DNA of 64,000 nucleotides, taken from Rubinisphaera margarita (GTDB taxonomy: Bacteria > Planctomycetota > Planctomycetia > Planctomycetales > Planctomycetaceae). Of the stretch, positions 16,674 to 26,354 are shown in pieces; position 1 is the stretch's first letter, and every line of letters starts with the position of its first letter. A program made the position numbers and the translations under genes. The notes under the pieces were generated by a model. It saw only the letters and a list, made by a program, of their open reading frames with translations. It did no database searches and was not told the origin of the DNA. The DNA is taken from positions 558,001-622,000 of the forward strand of contig NZ_JAKFGB010000014.1 in assembly GCF_022267515.1 (NCBI RefSeq). Reading direction: 5' to 3'.

Positions 16674-18251
16674 ATGCGACGCGCTCTCCCGTGGCGAGTC
16701 TTCTTTCTCGCCCTCATTCTCCCGCTGAACTCTTTCATCGTTCCGGTCCGCGCTCAGGTAGCCGGTGTGGAATCTCTGCCCAAATCGGACTGGGCAGAAA
16801 TTCGCGTCCTTGATGCCGAGTCCCATCAGGGCATTCCACTCGTCGAACTTCGCACCGTCAACGGACTGCTGTTCGTCACCGACAACTGCGGGCGAATTGC
16901 GTTCCAGGAACCAGGCCTGCTCGGTGAAGAGCTCTTCTTCTTCATTCACAGTCATGGGTATCAATCCCCCAAAGATGGCTTCGGCATGGAAGGTGTCCGG
17001 GTGGTCCCCCGGCCCGGTGAACCAGTCGAGATCCGTCTGCGAAGAACCCAGCTCGCCCGCCGCGTCTGTCGTCTCACTGGAGAAGGAAAGTTCCGCGATA
17101 CGCTGCTGCTCGGTTATGAACGTCCGCTTCCGGAAAGCAGTCATCCCGGAAAGGTCGCCGGTCAGGATTCCATCCAGCCGGTTGTCTACCAGGATCGTAT
17201 CTACCACTTCTGGGGCGACACGCAGCGAATGAGCTATCCGCTCGGCCTGTTCCGCATGGCCGGAGCGACAACACCGCTTCCCGAACAGGGGCAGGTTATT
17301 TCCGTCGAGCAGGGATTGCCCTACGACTACTTCACCGACGAGAAAACCGGCTTTGCCCGCGCGATGATGCCGCTTCCCGAACGGCCGGAGGGAGTTGTCT
17401 GGGTGGAAAGTGTCTTTGTCGTCCCTGATGCCTTCGGCCGCGAACGCTTGGTCGGACACTATTCACGTCGAAAGAATCTCAGCACCGAACTGGAGCAGGG
17501 GATCGCCGTGTTCAACGACGAACTGCAGATCTTCGAGCCAGTCGCTCAACTCCCGTTGACGGAGACCTGGCGAAAGCCGTCAGGACATCCGATCCTCATC
17601 GAAGATGAAGGCACCGAGTGGATCCTGTTCGGCAGCCCCTGCCCCAACGTACGGGTTCCCGCCCGCTACGAAGACGTCCTCAATCCGGCCCGCTATGAAG
17701 CACGGACCTGTGTCTCTCCCGCGCACGACGGACAATCCCCCGCCATCCACCCCGATGCCTGGCGCTGGCAGACGGAGCTTTCACCTGTCGACTCCGCTCA
17801 GGAACAGGAGTGGGTGGAAGCCGGAAAGCTGCCGCCGGACTCCGCACGTTTTCTTCCTCGCAACCTCGACGATCCCTCCGAACTTGTTCAATTGCATCGG
17901 GGCACGGTGCACTGGAACGACTTCCGTCAGAAGTGGATGCTCATCGCTGGTCAGATCAACGGAACCGCATCGCATCTCGGTGAAGTCTGGTATTCCGAAG
18001 CCGACGAACCGACCGGACCGTTTCGTTACGCGAAGAAGATCGTCACTCATGATCGTCAAACCTTCTACAACGTCTGCCATCACCCGTTCCTCGATCGCGA
18101 TGGAGGAGCCACCGTCTACTTCGAAGGAACTTACACGAACGATTTCTCTGGCAATCTCCACAAGACACCCCGGTACAACTACAACCAGATCCTTTACGAA
18201 CTCGATCTGAGAAACGTGAATCTGCACTCTGTTGCCGAGTCCACGGAATAA
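16674..18251 (+). CDS. Secreted protein: carboxypeptidase-regulatory-like domain plus propeller-like region
   Basis: A 525-residue exported protein of unknown function. Seen: a signal peptide (residues 1 to about 28, ending VRAQ); then a beta-sandwich-like domain at about 33-130 resembling carboxypeptidase regulatory domains (IRVLDAESHQGIPLVELRT, TDNCGRIAF, HGYQSP). A longer region has repeated blade-like motifs such as IYHFWGD, TEWILFGSP, WMLIAGQINGTASHLGEVWY and ADEPTGPFRYAKKI. The last pattern recalls five-bladed propeller glycosidases and related sugar-binding proteins. I cannot place catalytic residues, so an enzymatic role is only a possibility. GAGG lies eight bases before the ATG and supports this start. 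It ends 209 bases before the radical SAM gene, on the same strand. Confidence 0.6.
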   Translation: MRRALPWRVFFLALILPLNSFIVPVRAQVAGVESLPKSDWAEIRVLDAESHQGIPLVELRTVNGLLFVTDNCGRIAFQEPGLLGEELFFFIHSHGYQSPKDGFGMEGVRVVPRPGEPVEIRLRRTQLARRVCRLTGEGKFRDTLLLGYERPLPESSHPGKVAGQDSIQPVVYQDRIYHFWGDTQRMSYPLGLFRMAGATTPLPEQGQVISVEQGLPYDYFTDEKTGFARAMMPLPERPEGVVWVESVFVVPDAFGRERLVGHYSRRKNLSTELEQGIAVFNDELQIFEPVAQLPLTETWRKPSGHPILIEDEGTEWILFGSPCPNVRVPARYEDVLNPARYEARTCVSPAHDGQSPAIHPDAWRWQTELSPVDSAQEQEWVEAGKLPPDSARFLPRNLDDPSELVQLHRGTVHWNDFRQKWMLIAGQINGTASHLGEVWYSEADEPTGPFRYAKKIVTHDRQTFYNVCHHPFLDRDGGATVYFEGTYTNDFSGNLHKTPRYNYNQILYELDLRNVNLHSVAESTE

Positions 18252-18460
18252 GGAAACGTTGTTTCGCGGTGGCGTAGTCATCGGGGCAGGTGACTTTGCC
18301 CGGGGAATCGCAGCCAGTGAGGGCCCCGTCTTTGACAGGTCCGACAATCACCGAATGCGTCTTTCTGCCCGCACTTTCCTCATCGGCCCCTCTTGGATCG
18401 GAGCGGCTGCGCCTATAATAGCTCGTTACGAAACAAACGAGAGCAGGGGCGGGGATTTGC

Positions 18461-19714
18461 ATGGACGTGCGCGAGAAGCTGGCGATTCTGGCCGATGCCG
18501 CCAAGTACGATGCTTCCTGTGCAAGTAGCGGCTCGAAGGCCACACGTCCGGGCAGCAAACTCGGCAGTACTGAAGGGATGGGAATCTGTCACAGTTACAC
18601 TCCCGATGGCCGCTGTGTCTCGCTGCTCAAAATCCTGCTCACAAACTACTGCATCTACGACTGCCAGTACTGCGTGAATCGCATCTCCAGCGACACGCCC
18701 CGCGCCCGCTTCACGGTGGAAGAAGTCGTCTCACTGACTCTTGAGTTCTACCGCAGGAACTACATCGAAGGGCTCTTTTTGAGTTCGGGCATCATCCAGA
18801 ACTCGAACTACACCATGGAGCAGCTTACGCTTGTCGCGAAGACACTGCGGCAGGAGCATCAGTATGGGGGATACATTCATCTCAAGACGATTCCCAATGC
18901 CGATCCCGAACTGATTCAGGAGGCGGGGCTCTGGGCCGATCGTCTCAGCGTCAACATCGAGTTGCCGACCGAAAACGATCTGCATCAGCTCGCGCCCGAA
19001 AAGAAAAAGGTCGAGATCGTGCAGTCGATGTCGGGCATCCGTGAGAAGATTGACGAGTTCAAAGCCGACCGGAAAGAGGGCTTCAATGCTCCGCGATTCG
19101 CACCCGCCGGTCAAAGCACTCAGATGATTGTGGGAGCCACGCCCACGTCCGATCAGGAGATCCTGCAAACCGCCACCGAACTCTATACCGGTCAGAATCT
19201 CCGTCGCGTTTACTACTCCGCTTACAGTCCGATTCCCCACGCCGACGCCCGGCTGCCTGCGCAATCGCCGCCGCTGGTCCGCGAGCATCGTCTCTATCAG
19301 GCCGACTGGCTCATGCGGTTCTACGGTTTTTCGTCGGAAGAAATCGTCACGGAGGCCGATCGCAATCTCGCACTCGATATCGATCCGAAACTTGCCTGGG
19401 CGCTCGCCAATCGTCACTTTTTCCCGGTCGATGTGAACCGGGCCTCTCGGGAAGAGTTGCTCCGCGTTCCCGGAATGGGCGTTCGTTCGGTCGATCGCGT
19501 TCTGCAGATCCGCCGCCACCGACAGCTTCGCAGCGAAGATCTCAAAAAGCTTCGTGTCGCATGGAAGCGAACGCGAATCTTCGTGCAGACCGCCGATCGA
19601 AATCCCGGTTTGCTCAATCTGGAGAGTCTGAATCTGAGACAGCAGCTCCAGCCAGCCCGCAAGCAACTGTTGCTGTTCGACGCGGCGACATCCGCCACAA
19701 CGGGTGAGGTGTAG
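18461..19714 (+). CDS. Radical SAM protein of the DNA modification/repair type (UDG-linked)
   Basis: A 417-residue radical SAM enzyme of the family annotated as putative DNA modification/repair protein, which genome context links to a uracil-DNA glycosylase partner. Seen: the iron-sulfur motif CIYDCQYC (Cys64, Cys68, Cys71; CX3CX2C); radical SAM-type core segments (GLFLSSGII, GGYIHLKTIPNAD, LSVNIELPT); and a C-terminal helix-hairpin-helix at about 322-355 (VNRASREELLRVPGMGV) suited to DNA binding. The reaction catalysed is unknown. The stop codon is two bases before the GTG of the UdgX-type gene, and the ribosome binding site of that gene lies inside this one, so the two are translationally linked. 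The ATG at 18461 fits the family's N-terminus. Confidence 0.85.
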   Translation: MDVREKLAILADAAKYDASCASSGSKATRPGSKLGSTEGMGICHSYTPDGRCVSLLKILLTNYCIYDCQYCVNRISSDTPRARFTVEEVVSLTLEFYRRNYIEGLFLSSGIIQNSNYTMEQLTLVAKTLRQEHQYGGYIHLKTIPNADPELIQEAGLWADRLSVNIELPTENDLHQLAPEKKKVEIVQSMSGIREKIDEFKADRKEGFNAPRFAPAGQSTQMIVGATPTSDQEILQTATELYTGQNLRRVYYSAYSPIPHADARLPAQSPPLVREHRLYQADWLMRFYGFSSEEIVTEADRNLALDIDPKLAWALANRHFFPVDVNRASREELLRVPGMGVRSVDRVLQIRRHRQLRSEDLKKLRVAWKRTRIFVQTADRNPGLLNLESLNLRQQLQPARKQLLLFDAATSATTGEV

Positions 19715-19716
19715 CC

Positions 19717-21096
19717 GTGCCGCTCCGTGCTGTGGAAACGTTCGAAGAATGGCGGGAATCCGCGCGGGAATTACTCGCGGCAGGAATTTCGCCAGAAGAA
19801 GTCACCTGGGCCGGCCCGTCACAAACACTGTTCACTCCGGAATCCGCTCATGCCGGGCAATCAGCGGGAACGCAGAATTTCTCTGTTCCGCCGGAGTTCA
19901 TCGAGCGGGCTCGAACGGTGGCCTGTCATCTGGATGTGAGTCGCTGGGAATTACTCTATCGCATGCTCTGGCGACTCACGCACGGCGAGCGTCACCTGCT
20001 GAAGGACTCCGCTGATGACGACGTCTCGCGATTTCAGCGAATGCACAAAGCCGTCACGCGTGATGTTCACAAGATGAAAGCCTTCGTGCGATTTCGGAAA
20101 GTCGAGGTCGGCTCTGAGGAGCGGTTCATCGCCTGGCATCGTCCCGATCATCGGATCGTCCGGCTCGCCGCTCCCTTTTTTGCTCGCCGGTTTCCCGCAA
20201 TGGAATGGACGATTCTCACGCCGGCCGAATCGGTCAGCTGGGATCAGCAGGAACTGAGATACGGCCCCGGCGTTCCCGCTTCGGAGGCTCCGGAAGGCGA
20301 TGTGCTGGAAGATCTCTGGAAGACATATTACGTCTCCACGTTCAATCCGGCCCGGATTAAAATGAAAACAATGAAGAAGGAGATGCCGGTCCGTCACTGG
20401 CCGACTCTCCCGGAAACAGCACTCATTCCCGAAATGCTCGAACAGGCGGGACAAAGGGTGACGGCCATGATCAACACACGCGAAGGTTTTGAGACGACAG
20501 CCACCTCGTACTTCCCCGAGAGGATGACCTGGAAGAACGTGGCAGAGGCGGCTCAACACTGCAAAGCCTGTCACCTCCACGAACACGCCACACAGACCGT
20601 GTTCGGAGCGGGCGCGAAGAAGCCCGAAATCGTGATTATCGGCGAGCAACCCGGCGATCGTGAAGATCTCGAAGGCGAGCCCTTTGTCGGCCCGGCCGGG
20701 CAACTTCTTGATGAAGCACTCGCAGGCGCGAAGATCGACCGGGCCAGTGTCTACATCACGAATGTCGTTAAGCACTTCAAGTTCACACACAAAGGAAAGC
20801 GGCGTTTGCATCAGAAGCCGAATGCCCGCGAAATCAGTGCCTGCCGACCGTGGCTCGAAGCAGAACTGGAGATCCTCAAACCCTCCTCAATCGTGCTACT
20901 GGGGGCGACAGCCGCTCAGGCGCTGCTCGGCCGGGATTTTCGGATCACCCGTCAGCGGGGCGAGATGATGAAGTCTGAGTGGTGCGACCGCACGATTGCC
21001 ACCTGGCATCCCGCGGCGATTCTACGAATGCCGGATCAGGATCGGCGTCGGCAGATGAAGGATGATTTAACACTCGATCTGGCAGCAGTTCGTTAA
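19717..21096 (+). CDS. DUF4130-UdgX fusion: uracil-DNA glycosylase/cross-linking protein
   Basis: A two-part protein of 459 residues. The N-terminal half (about 55-225) matches the DUF4130-type domain that accompanies the radical SAM partner (MLWRLTHGERHLL, MHKAVTRDVHKMKAFVRFR, WKTYYVSTFNPARIKMKTMKKEMP). The C-terminal half is a family 4-like uracil-DNA glycosylase of the UdgX type: CKAC at 282-285, GEQPGDREDLEGEPFVGPAG at 309-328, KRRLHQ at 361-366 and HPAAILR at 431-437. In UdgX the His of KRRIH forms a covalent bond to uracil in DNA; His365 is the equivalent. Iron-sulfur ligands Cys282, Cys285 and Cys376 are present, but the usual fourth position near 394 appears to be Leu. The start is GTG at 19717, with GAGG eight bases upstream inside the preceding gene. 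Confidence 0.85.
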   Translation: MPLRAVETFEEWRESARELLAAGISPEEVTWAGPSQTLFTPESAHAGQSAGTQNFSVPPEFIERARTVACHLDVSRWELLYRMLWRLTHGERHLLKDSADDDVSRFQRMHKAVTRDVHKMKAFVRFRKVEVGSEERFIAWHRPDHRIVRLAAPFFARRFPAMEWTILTPAESVSWDQQELRYGPGVPASEAPEGDVLEDLWKTYYVSTFNPARIKMKTMKKEMPVRHWPTLPETALIPEMLEQAGQRVTAMINTREGFETTATSYFPERMTWKNVAEAAQHCKACHLHEHATQTVFGAGAKKPEIVIIGEQPGDREDLEGEPFVGPAGQLLDEALAGAKIDRASVYITNVVKHFKFTHKGKRRLHQKPNAREISACRPWLEAELEILKPSSIVLLGATAAQALLGRDFRITRQRGEMMKSEWCDRTIATWHPAAILRMPDQDRRRQMKDDLTLDLAAVR

Positions 21097-21363
21097 CGTT
21101 CAGTTTTGCGGCACCTCGCCCCATTTCTCAGCAATCGCCACAAAGCGGTTGGCGAGTCTGGAGAGAGGTACACGCTTCATGGTTGGAATTTCAAACCCTT
21201 TTCCATTTTTGACTTACGCCTTAGTTGACGGAACTATTGGGGCCTTTATTCTCACAGGATCAGGCACAAGCTTGAGCACTACGCTGGGATAAGAACGGAA
21301 TTGCAGCGGGTGCAGTCCACTATCAACGTCGCGACATCCCCTGAAAGCGACTCGGAGCATTCC

Positions 21364-22590
<1,227 letters not shown>

Positions 22591-22636
22591 CCTCCGCCCG
22601 CCGTAACTCTCACCTCCGCTGCGACGTCTGTTGATT

Positions 22637-24025
22637 ATGAGTACCACCTTCGATCTGATCGTCATCGGGGCCGGCCCCGGCGGATATGTTGCGGCCATTC
22701 GTGCAGCTCAACTGGGGTTGAACGTCGCCTGCATCGAGAAAGAGAAAGCCCTCGGCGGCACGTGTCTCCGCGTCGGCTGCATTCCGAGTAAGGCCCTGCT
22801 CGAATCGAGCGAACTTTACGAAGAAGCTAAAGGCCATTTCAGCAGCCGGGGGATCAACGTCGGCAAGCTCGACCTCGATCTGCAGAAGATGCTCGGGCAG
22901 AAGAACGAGACGGTCAACACACTGACTCGGGGTATCGACGGGCTGTTCAAGAAGAACAAAGTGACCCGTTTTCAGGGGCATGCGACTTTCCAGAGCCCTG
23001 ACAAGCTCGTCGTCCGCTCAAGCAGCGGCACCGAGGAACTTGCCGCGAAGAAATATCTGATTGCCACCGGCAGCATGCCCGCGACTCTGCCCGGCGTCGT
23101 GCTGGATGGGGATCGCGTTGTCACGAGTACCGAAGCTCTTGAATTCGAGAAGGTTCCGGACAAACTCGTCGTCATTGGCGGGGGGGCCATCGGCCTCGAA
23201 ATGGGGACCGTCTGGCGACGGCTCGGCTCCGATGTCACCGTGCTCGAATACCTCGACCGCATTCTGCCCGGCATGGACGGGGAACTCGCCAAGCAGGCTC
23301 TCAAGATCTACAAGGCCCAGGGGCTCAAGTTCCAGCTCGGAGCCAAGGTCACCGGCGTGACCGTGAATCGCAAGAACTGCGACGTCCATGTCGAAGGGGC
23401 AGACGATCTTCGTTGCGATCGCGTGCTCGTTTCCGTGGGCCGCAAACCGAACACCGAGAACCTTGGTCTCGAAGAGGTCGGAATCCAGACCGACAAACGC
23501 GGATTCATCCAGGTCAACGAGCACTACGAAACCTCGACCCCCGGCGTGTTCGCCATCGGCGATGTCATCGGCGGAGCCATGCTCGCTCATAAAGCCGAAG
23601 AAGAGGGCATCGCCTGCGTGGAGCGAATCGCGACCGGTTACGGCCATGTGAATTACAATGCCATCCCGGCGATTGTCTACACGACTCCCGAAGTCGCTTC
23701 CGTTGGTCTGACCGAAGAGGAGCTGACCGAGAAGAAGATCGAGTACCGTTCCGGCTCCTTCCCGTTTGCGGCCAACGGGCGAGCCCGCGCCATCGGCCAT
23801 GCCGAGGGGATGGTCAAGATCCTTGCCGACAAGAACACCGATCGCATTCTCGGGGCTCACATCATCGGCCCGCATGCAGGCGATCTGATTGCCGAAATCG
23901 CCGTCGCCATCGAGTTCCATGCCAGCAGCGAAGACCTCGCCCGCTGCTGCCACGCTCACCCGACTCTCGCCGAAGCGGTTAAAGAAGCCGCCCTCGCTGT
24001 CGACAAACGCGCCATCCACTTCTAG
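22637..24025 (+). CDS. lpd: Dihydrolipoyl dehydrogenase (E3)
   Basis: FAD-dependent E3 subunit that reoxidises dihydrolipoyl groups with NAD+, shared by 2-oxoacid dehydrogenase complexes. The 462 residues show an FAD-binding GAGPGGYVAA at 11-20, the redox disulfide in GGTCLRVGCIPSK (Cys43, Cys48), an NAD-binding GGGAIGLEMG, an FAD-contact segment in the middle (FAIGDVIGG), and the C-terminal HAHPTLAEA with catalytic His441 and Glu446. The ATG at 22637 is preferred over an in-frame TTG at 22631 because it starts directly before the first strand; no clear Shine-Dalgarno sequence precedes it. It lies 46 bases behind sucB and is presumably in the same transcript. Confidence 0.95.
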   Translation: MSTTFDLIVIGAGPGGYVAAIRAAQLGLNVACIEKEKALGGTCLRVGCIPSKALLESSELYEEAKGHFSSRGINVGKLDLDLQKMLGQKNETVNTLTRGIDGLFKKNKVTRFQGHATFQSPDKLVVRSSSGTEELAAKKYLIATGSMPATLPGVVLDGDRVVTSTEALEFEKVPDKLVVIGGGAIGLEMGTVWRRLGSDVTVLEYLDRILPGMDGELAKQALKIYKAQGLKFQLGAKVTGVTVNRKNCDVHVEGADDLRCDRVLVSVGRKPNTENLGLEEVGIQTDKRGFIQVNEHYETSTPGVFAIGDVIGGAMLAHKAEEEGIACVERIATGYGHVNYNAIPAIVYTTPEVASVGLTEEELTEKKIEYRSGSFPFAANGRARAIGHAEGMVKILADKNTDRILGAHIIGPHAGDLIAEIAVAIEFHASSEDLARCCHAHPTLAEAVKEAALAVDKRAIHF

Positions 24026-24052
24026 ACGGCAGCGTATCTCTAAGATCCCCCG

Positions 24053-24502
24053 CTACTTTGCGAACTCGCGGCTGATCTGACGAGACCGATGGAAGAAGGC
24101 TTCGTCGAGATGGTCATGGATGCGGTCTTCGGTCAGCATCATGCCGACGATGCCGCCGGGCGGCTCGAATTCGATTCGATCCACGAGCTTCGTTTCTGTG
24201 TCGGACACCGAGACGAACTGGTGCGTATGAATCCACTTCGGCACCGGACCTTTGACAAGTTCTTCGACGAACATGTCGGGCCGATTGAACATCGTGATGC
24301 GATGCGTGACCTTCTGGACGATGCCGAAGGTCTGCACGGCGAACTCGAACTGCACCCCGTGCTCAAACTCAGGGGGCACGTCGATGAACTTCAGTCCCAT
24401 CTGCGGCGGGCTGATCTTCAGCAGGTTCGCGGGACGAATGAAGAACTCAAACACGTCGCTCACGGGCGCGGGGACGACGAGGTCGCTCGAGAAAATCGGC
24501 AT
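24053..24502 (-). CDS. SRPBCC-family (START-like) protein
   Basis: A small helix-grip protein of 149 residues, probably cytoplasmic, with a hydrophobic ligand pocket. Its start MPIFSSDLVVPAPVSDVFEFFIRPANL is the typical first strand and helix of polyketide-cyclase/SRPBCC proteins. Central strands include VQFEFAVQTFGIVQKVTHRI, and a C-terminal helix follows IVGMMLTEDRI. Family members include coenzyme Q-binding and oligoketide cyclase-like proteins, but no ligand can be named here. It is convergent with lpd (27 bases apart) and separated by 94 bases from sthA on the same strand, so it may be the second gene of the sthA transcript. Confidence 0.75.
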   Translation of the reverse strand: MPIFSSDLVVPAPVSDVFEFFIRPANLLKISPPQMGLKFIDVPPEFEHGVQFEFAVQTFGIVQKVTHRITMFNRPDMFVEELVKGPVPKWIHTHQFVSVSDTETKLVDRIEFEPPGGIVGMMLTEDRIHDHLDEAFFHRSRQISREFAK

Positions 24503-24596
24503 GAGACTTCCAGAATAGACGCAGAATCAGAGAGTCGGGAGAACAGCGTCCCCTCTCGTATTATCGCGGACTTCGACAACGGGCAAGTCCCGATTC

Positions 24597-25997
24597 TCAG
24601 AAGAGGCGGTTATACCCGTTCAGGGCGGCCACACGGTAAGCTTCCGCCATCGTGGGATAGTTGAACGTGGTATTCATGAAGTACTTCAGATTGTTCGCCG
24701 ATCCCTGTTGCGACATGATCGCCTGGCCAATGTGAATAATCTCGCTGGCGTTGGCTCCGAAGCAGTGGATTCCCAGGATCTCCAGCGTCTCCCGATGGAA
24801 CAGCAGCTTGAGCATGCCGACGGTCTGGCCCGTAATCTGGGCGCGGGCGATGCTCTTGAACATCGAGTGTCCGACTTCGTACGGAATCCGAGCTTCCGTA
24901 AGGTCCCGTTCCGTCTGTCCGATCGAACTGATTTCCGGGCTGGTATAAATTCCCGAAGGGATATCCTGAATCATCGCCCGATCGGCATGGCCGTTGATGA
25001 AATGACTGGCCGCGTAGCGACCCTGCACATAAGCCGCCGACGCCAGTGAAGGAGGTCCGATGACATCCCCGACCGCATAAATGTGATCATGCTTGGTCTG
25101 GAAGTCGTCGTTGATTTCGATCTGTCCCCGTTTGTTGGGAACGATGTCGATCGAGTCGAGTCCCATGTCGTTGCTGTTGCCCTGCCGCCCCGCAGCCCAG
25201 AGCAGACAATCGGTTTTGAGCATCTTGCCCGACTGCAAATGGAGGATGACGCCATCGTCTCGAGGTTCGACCCGCTCGAAGTTCTCCCGATGGCGAATCA
25301 GCACGCCGCGGTCCCGCAGGTGATAGCTGAGGGCATCGATGATCTCGTCGTCGAGAAACTCGAGCAGTTTGTCACGTCCGTTGACGAGGTTCACCTTACA
25401 GCCGAGGTTGCGGAACATTGAAGCGTACTCGCAGCCGATCACGCCTGCTCCATATATCGTGATCGAAGTCGGCGTGTAATTCATCGTCAACACGGTGTCG
25501 CTGTCGTACACGCGGGGATGATCGAAGTCGACCGACTCCGGACGGAACGGCCGCGATCCGGTCGCAATGATAAAGCCGCCGGCAGTCACTCGCTGACAGC
25601 CGCCGTTGTGCTCACAGACTTCGATGGTGTGTTCGTCGAGAAAACTGGCATGACCGTGCGTTAGAGTCACGCGATTTCTGCTGTAGAAGCCCTGTCGCAT
25701 GTCGACCTGCTTGGCGATCACCGCTTCGGCACTGCGACGCATCTCCGGGAAGCCGAGTTTGAGCGACATTCCGAGGTCTTTGGTGAACGCCGAGGAGTTC
25801 AGCTCGGTCATCCGGAAGATGGAATGTCTCAATGCTTTACTGGGAATTGTTCCCCAGTGAGTGCAGCCTCCGCCGATGAGGCTGTATTTCTCGATCACGC
25901 CAACGCTCTTACCTTCTTTGGACGCCTGCATGGCGGCCCCTTCGCCACCGGGTCCTGTTCCGATGACCACGACATCGTAATCGTACATGTACTCCAT
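24597..25997 (-). CDS. sthA: Soluble (Si-specific) NAD(P)+ transhydrogenase
   Basis: Flavoprotein that exchanges reducing equivalents between NADPH and NAD+ in the cytoplasm; 466 residues, the usual length. It resembles dihydrolipoyl dehydrogenase in fold (GTGPGGEGAAMQ at 13-24, GAGVIGCEYASM, YAVGDVIGPPSLA), but the redox motif reads GGGCTHWGTIPSKAL with only Cys45 and Thr50 in place of the second Cys. This single-cysteine motif is the mark of SthA and excludes E3 activity. The C-terminal NYPTMAEAYRVAALNG is also typical. The start could be 25997 or 25988 (MYDYD); neither has a well-spaced ribosome binding site. Much longer N-terminal extensions are open but Arg-rich and unlikely. Its proximity to lpd is functional only in the broad redox sense. 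Confidence 0.92.
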   Translation of the reverse strand: MEYMYDYDVVVIGTGPGGEGAAMQASKEGKSVGVIEKYSLIGGGCTHWGTIPSKALRHSIFRMTELNSSAFTKDLGMSLKLGFPEMRRSAEAVIAKQVDMRQGFYSRNRVTLTHGHASFLDEHTIEVCEHNGGCQRVTAGGFIIATGSRPFRPESVDFDHPRVYDSDTVLTMNYTPTSITIYGAGVIGCEYASMFRNLGCKVNLVNGRDKLLEFLDDEIIDALSYHLRDRGVLIRHRENFERVEPRDDGVILHLQSGKMLKTDCLLWAAGRQGNSNDMGLDSIDIVPNKRGQIEINDDFQTKHDHIYAVGDVIGPPSLASAAYVQGRYAASHFINGHADRAMIQDIPSGIYTSPEISSIGQTERDLTEARIPYEVGHSMFKSIARAQITGQTVGMLKLLFHRETLEILGIHCFGANASEIIHIGQAIMSQQGSANNLKYFMNTTFNYPTMAEAYRVAALNGYNRLF

Positions 25998-26354
25998 CCT
26001 CGGTAAGTAGATCGTTGCACGTGCCTCAGGCCGCCACTTTCGCCTTCGCGAGCGAAAATTCCGGACGGCCGCATCCAATTGCCAGCGCCGCATCAGCTTA
26101 GGGGAGCAGCGGAAACGCGACAAGTGAGATTCGGGCCCCGACCGCATTCGGGAACGCCGGTCCACATGATCAAAGTTCCTGGAGTTAGTGCGGGTGACCA
26201 TGGACAAGCGGCCACGTGCTGGTGAGGGGGTTGGCCTCAACCGATCGGATTTGAGGAAGGATTCTCGCATGTTGAGGGTTTTCCCTCTCTGTTCGCCCCT
26301 CCAGTAGCAGATTTGTGACCTATTAGTTGTGTGCGATAACGGCTTCACCACTCG
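25998..26354. other. Divergent region between sthA and the first HDOD gene
   Basis: About 357 bases hold the promoters of two divergent genes. A possible sigma70-like pair toward the HDOD gene is TTGTGA (26313-26318) and GATAAC (26335-26340) with a 16-base spacer; this would leave a very short leader before the ATG at 26355. Nothing else stands out. Confidence 0.3.

Noticed and set aside
16455..17459. Open frame of 334 codons on the minus strand
   Set aside because: Overlaps the 5' half of a secreted protein with a signal peptide and a ribosome binding site; the minus frame has no supporting feature.
22637..25997. Two copies of dihydrolipoyl dehydrogenase
   Set aside because: The minus-strand protein has GGGCTHWGTIPSK with only one redox cysteine, so it is SthA, not a second E3.
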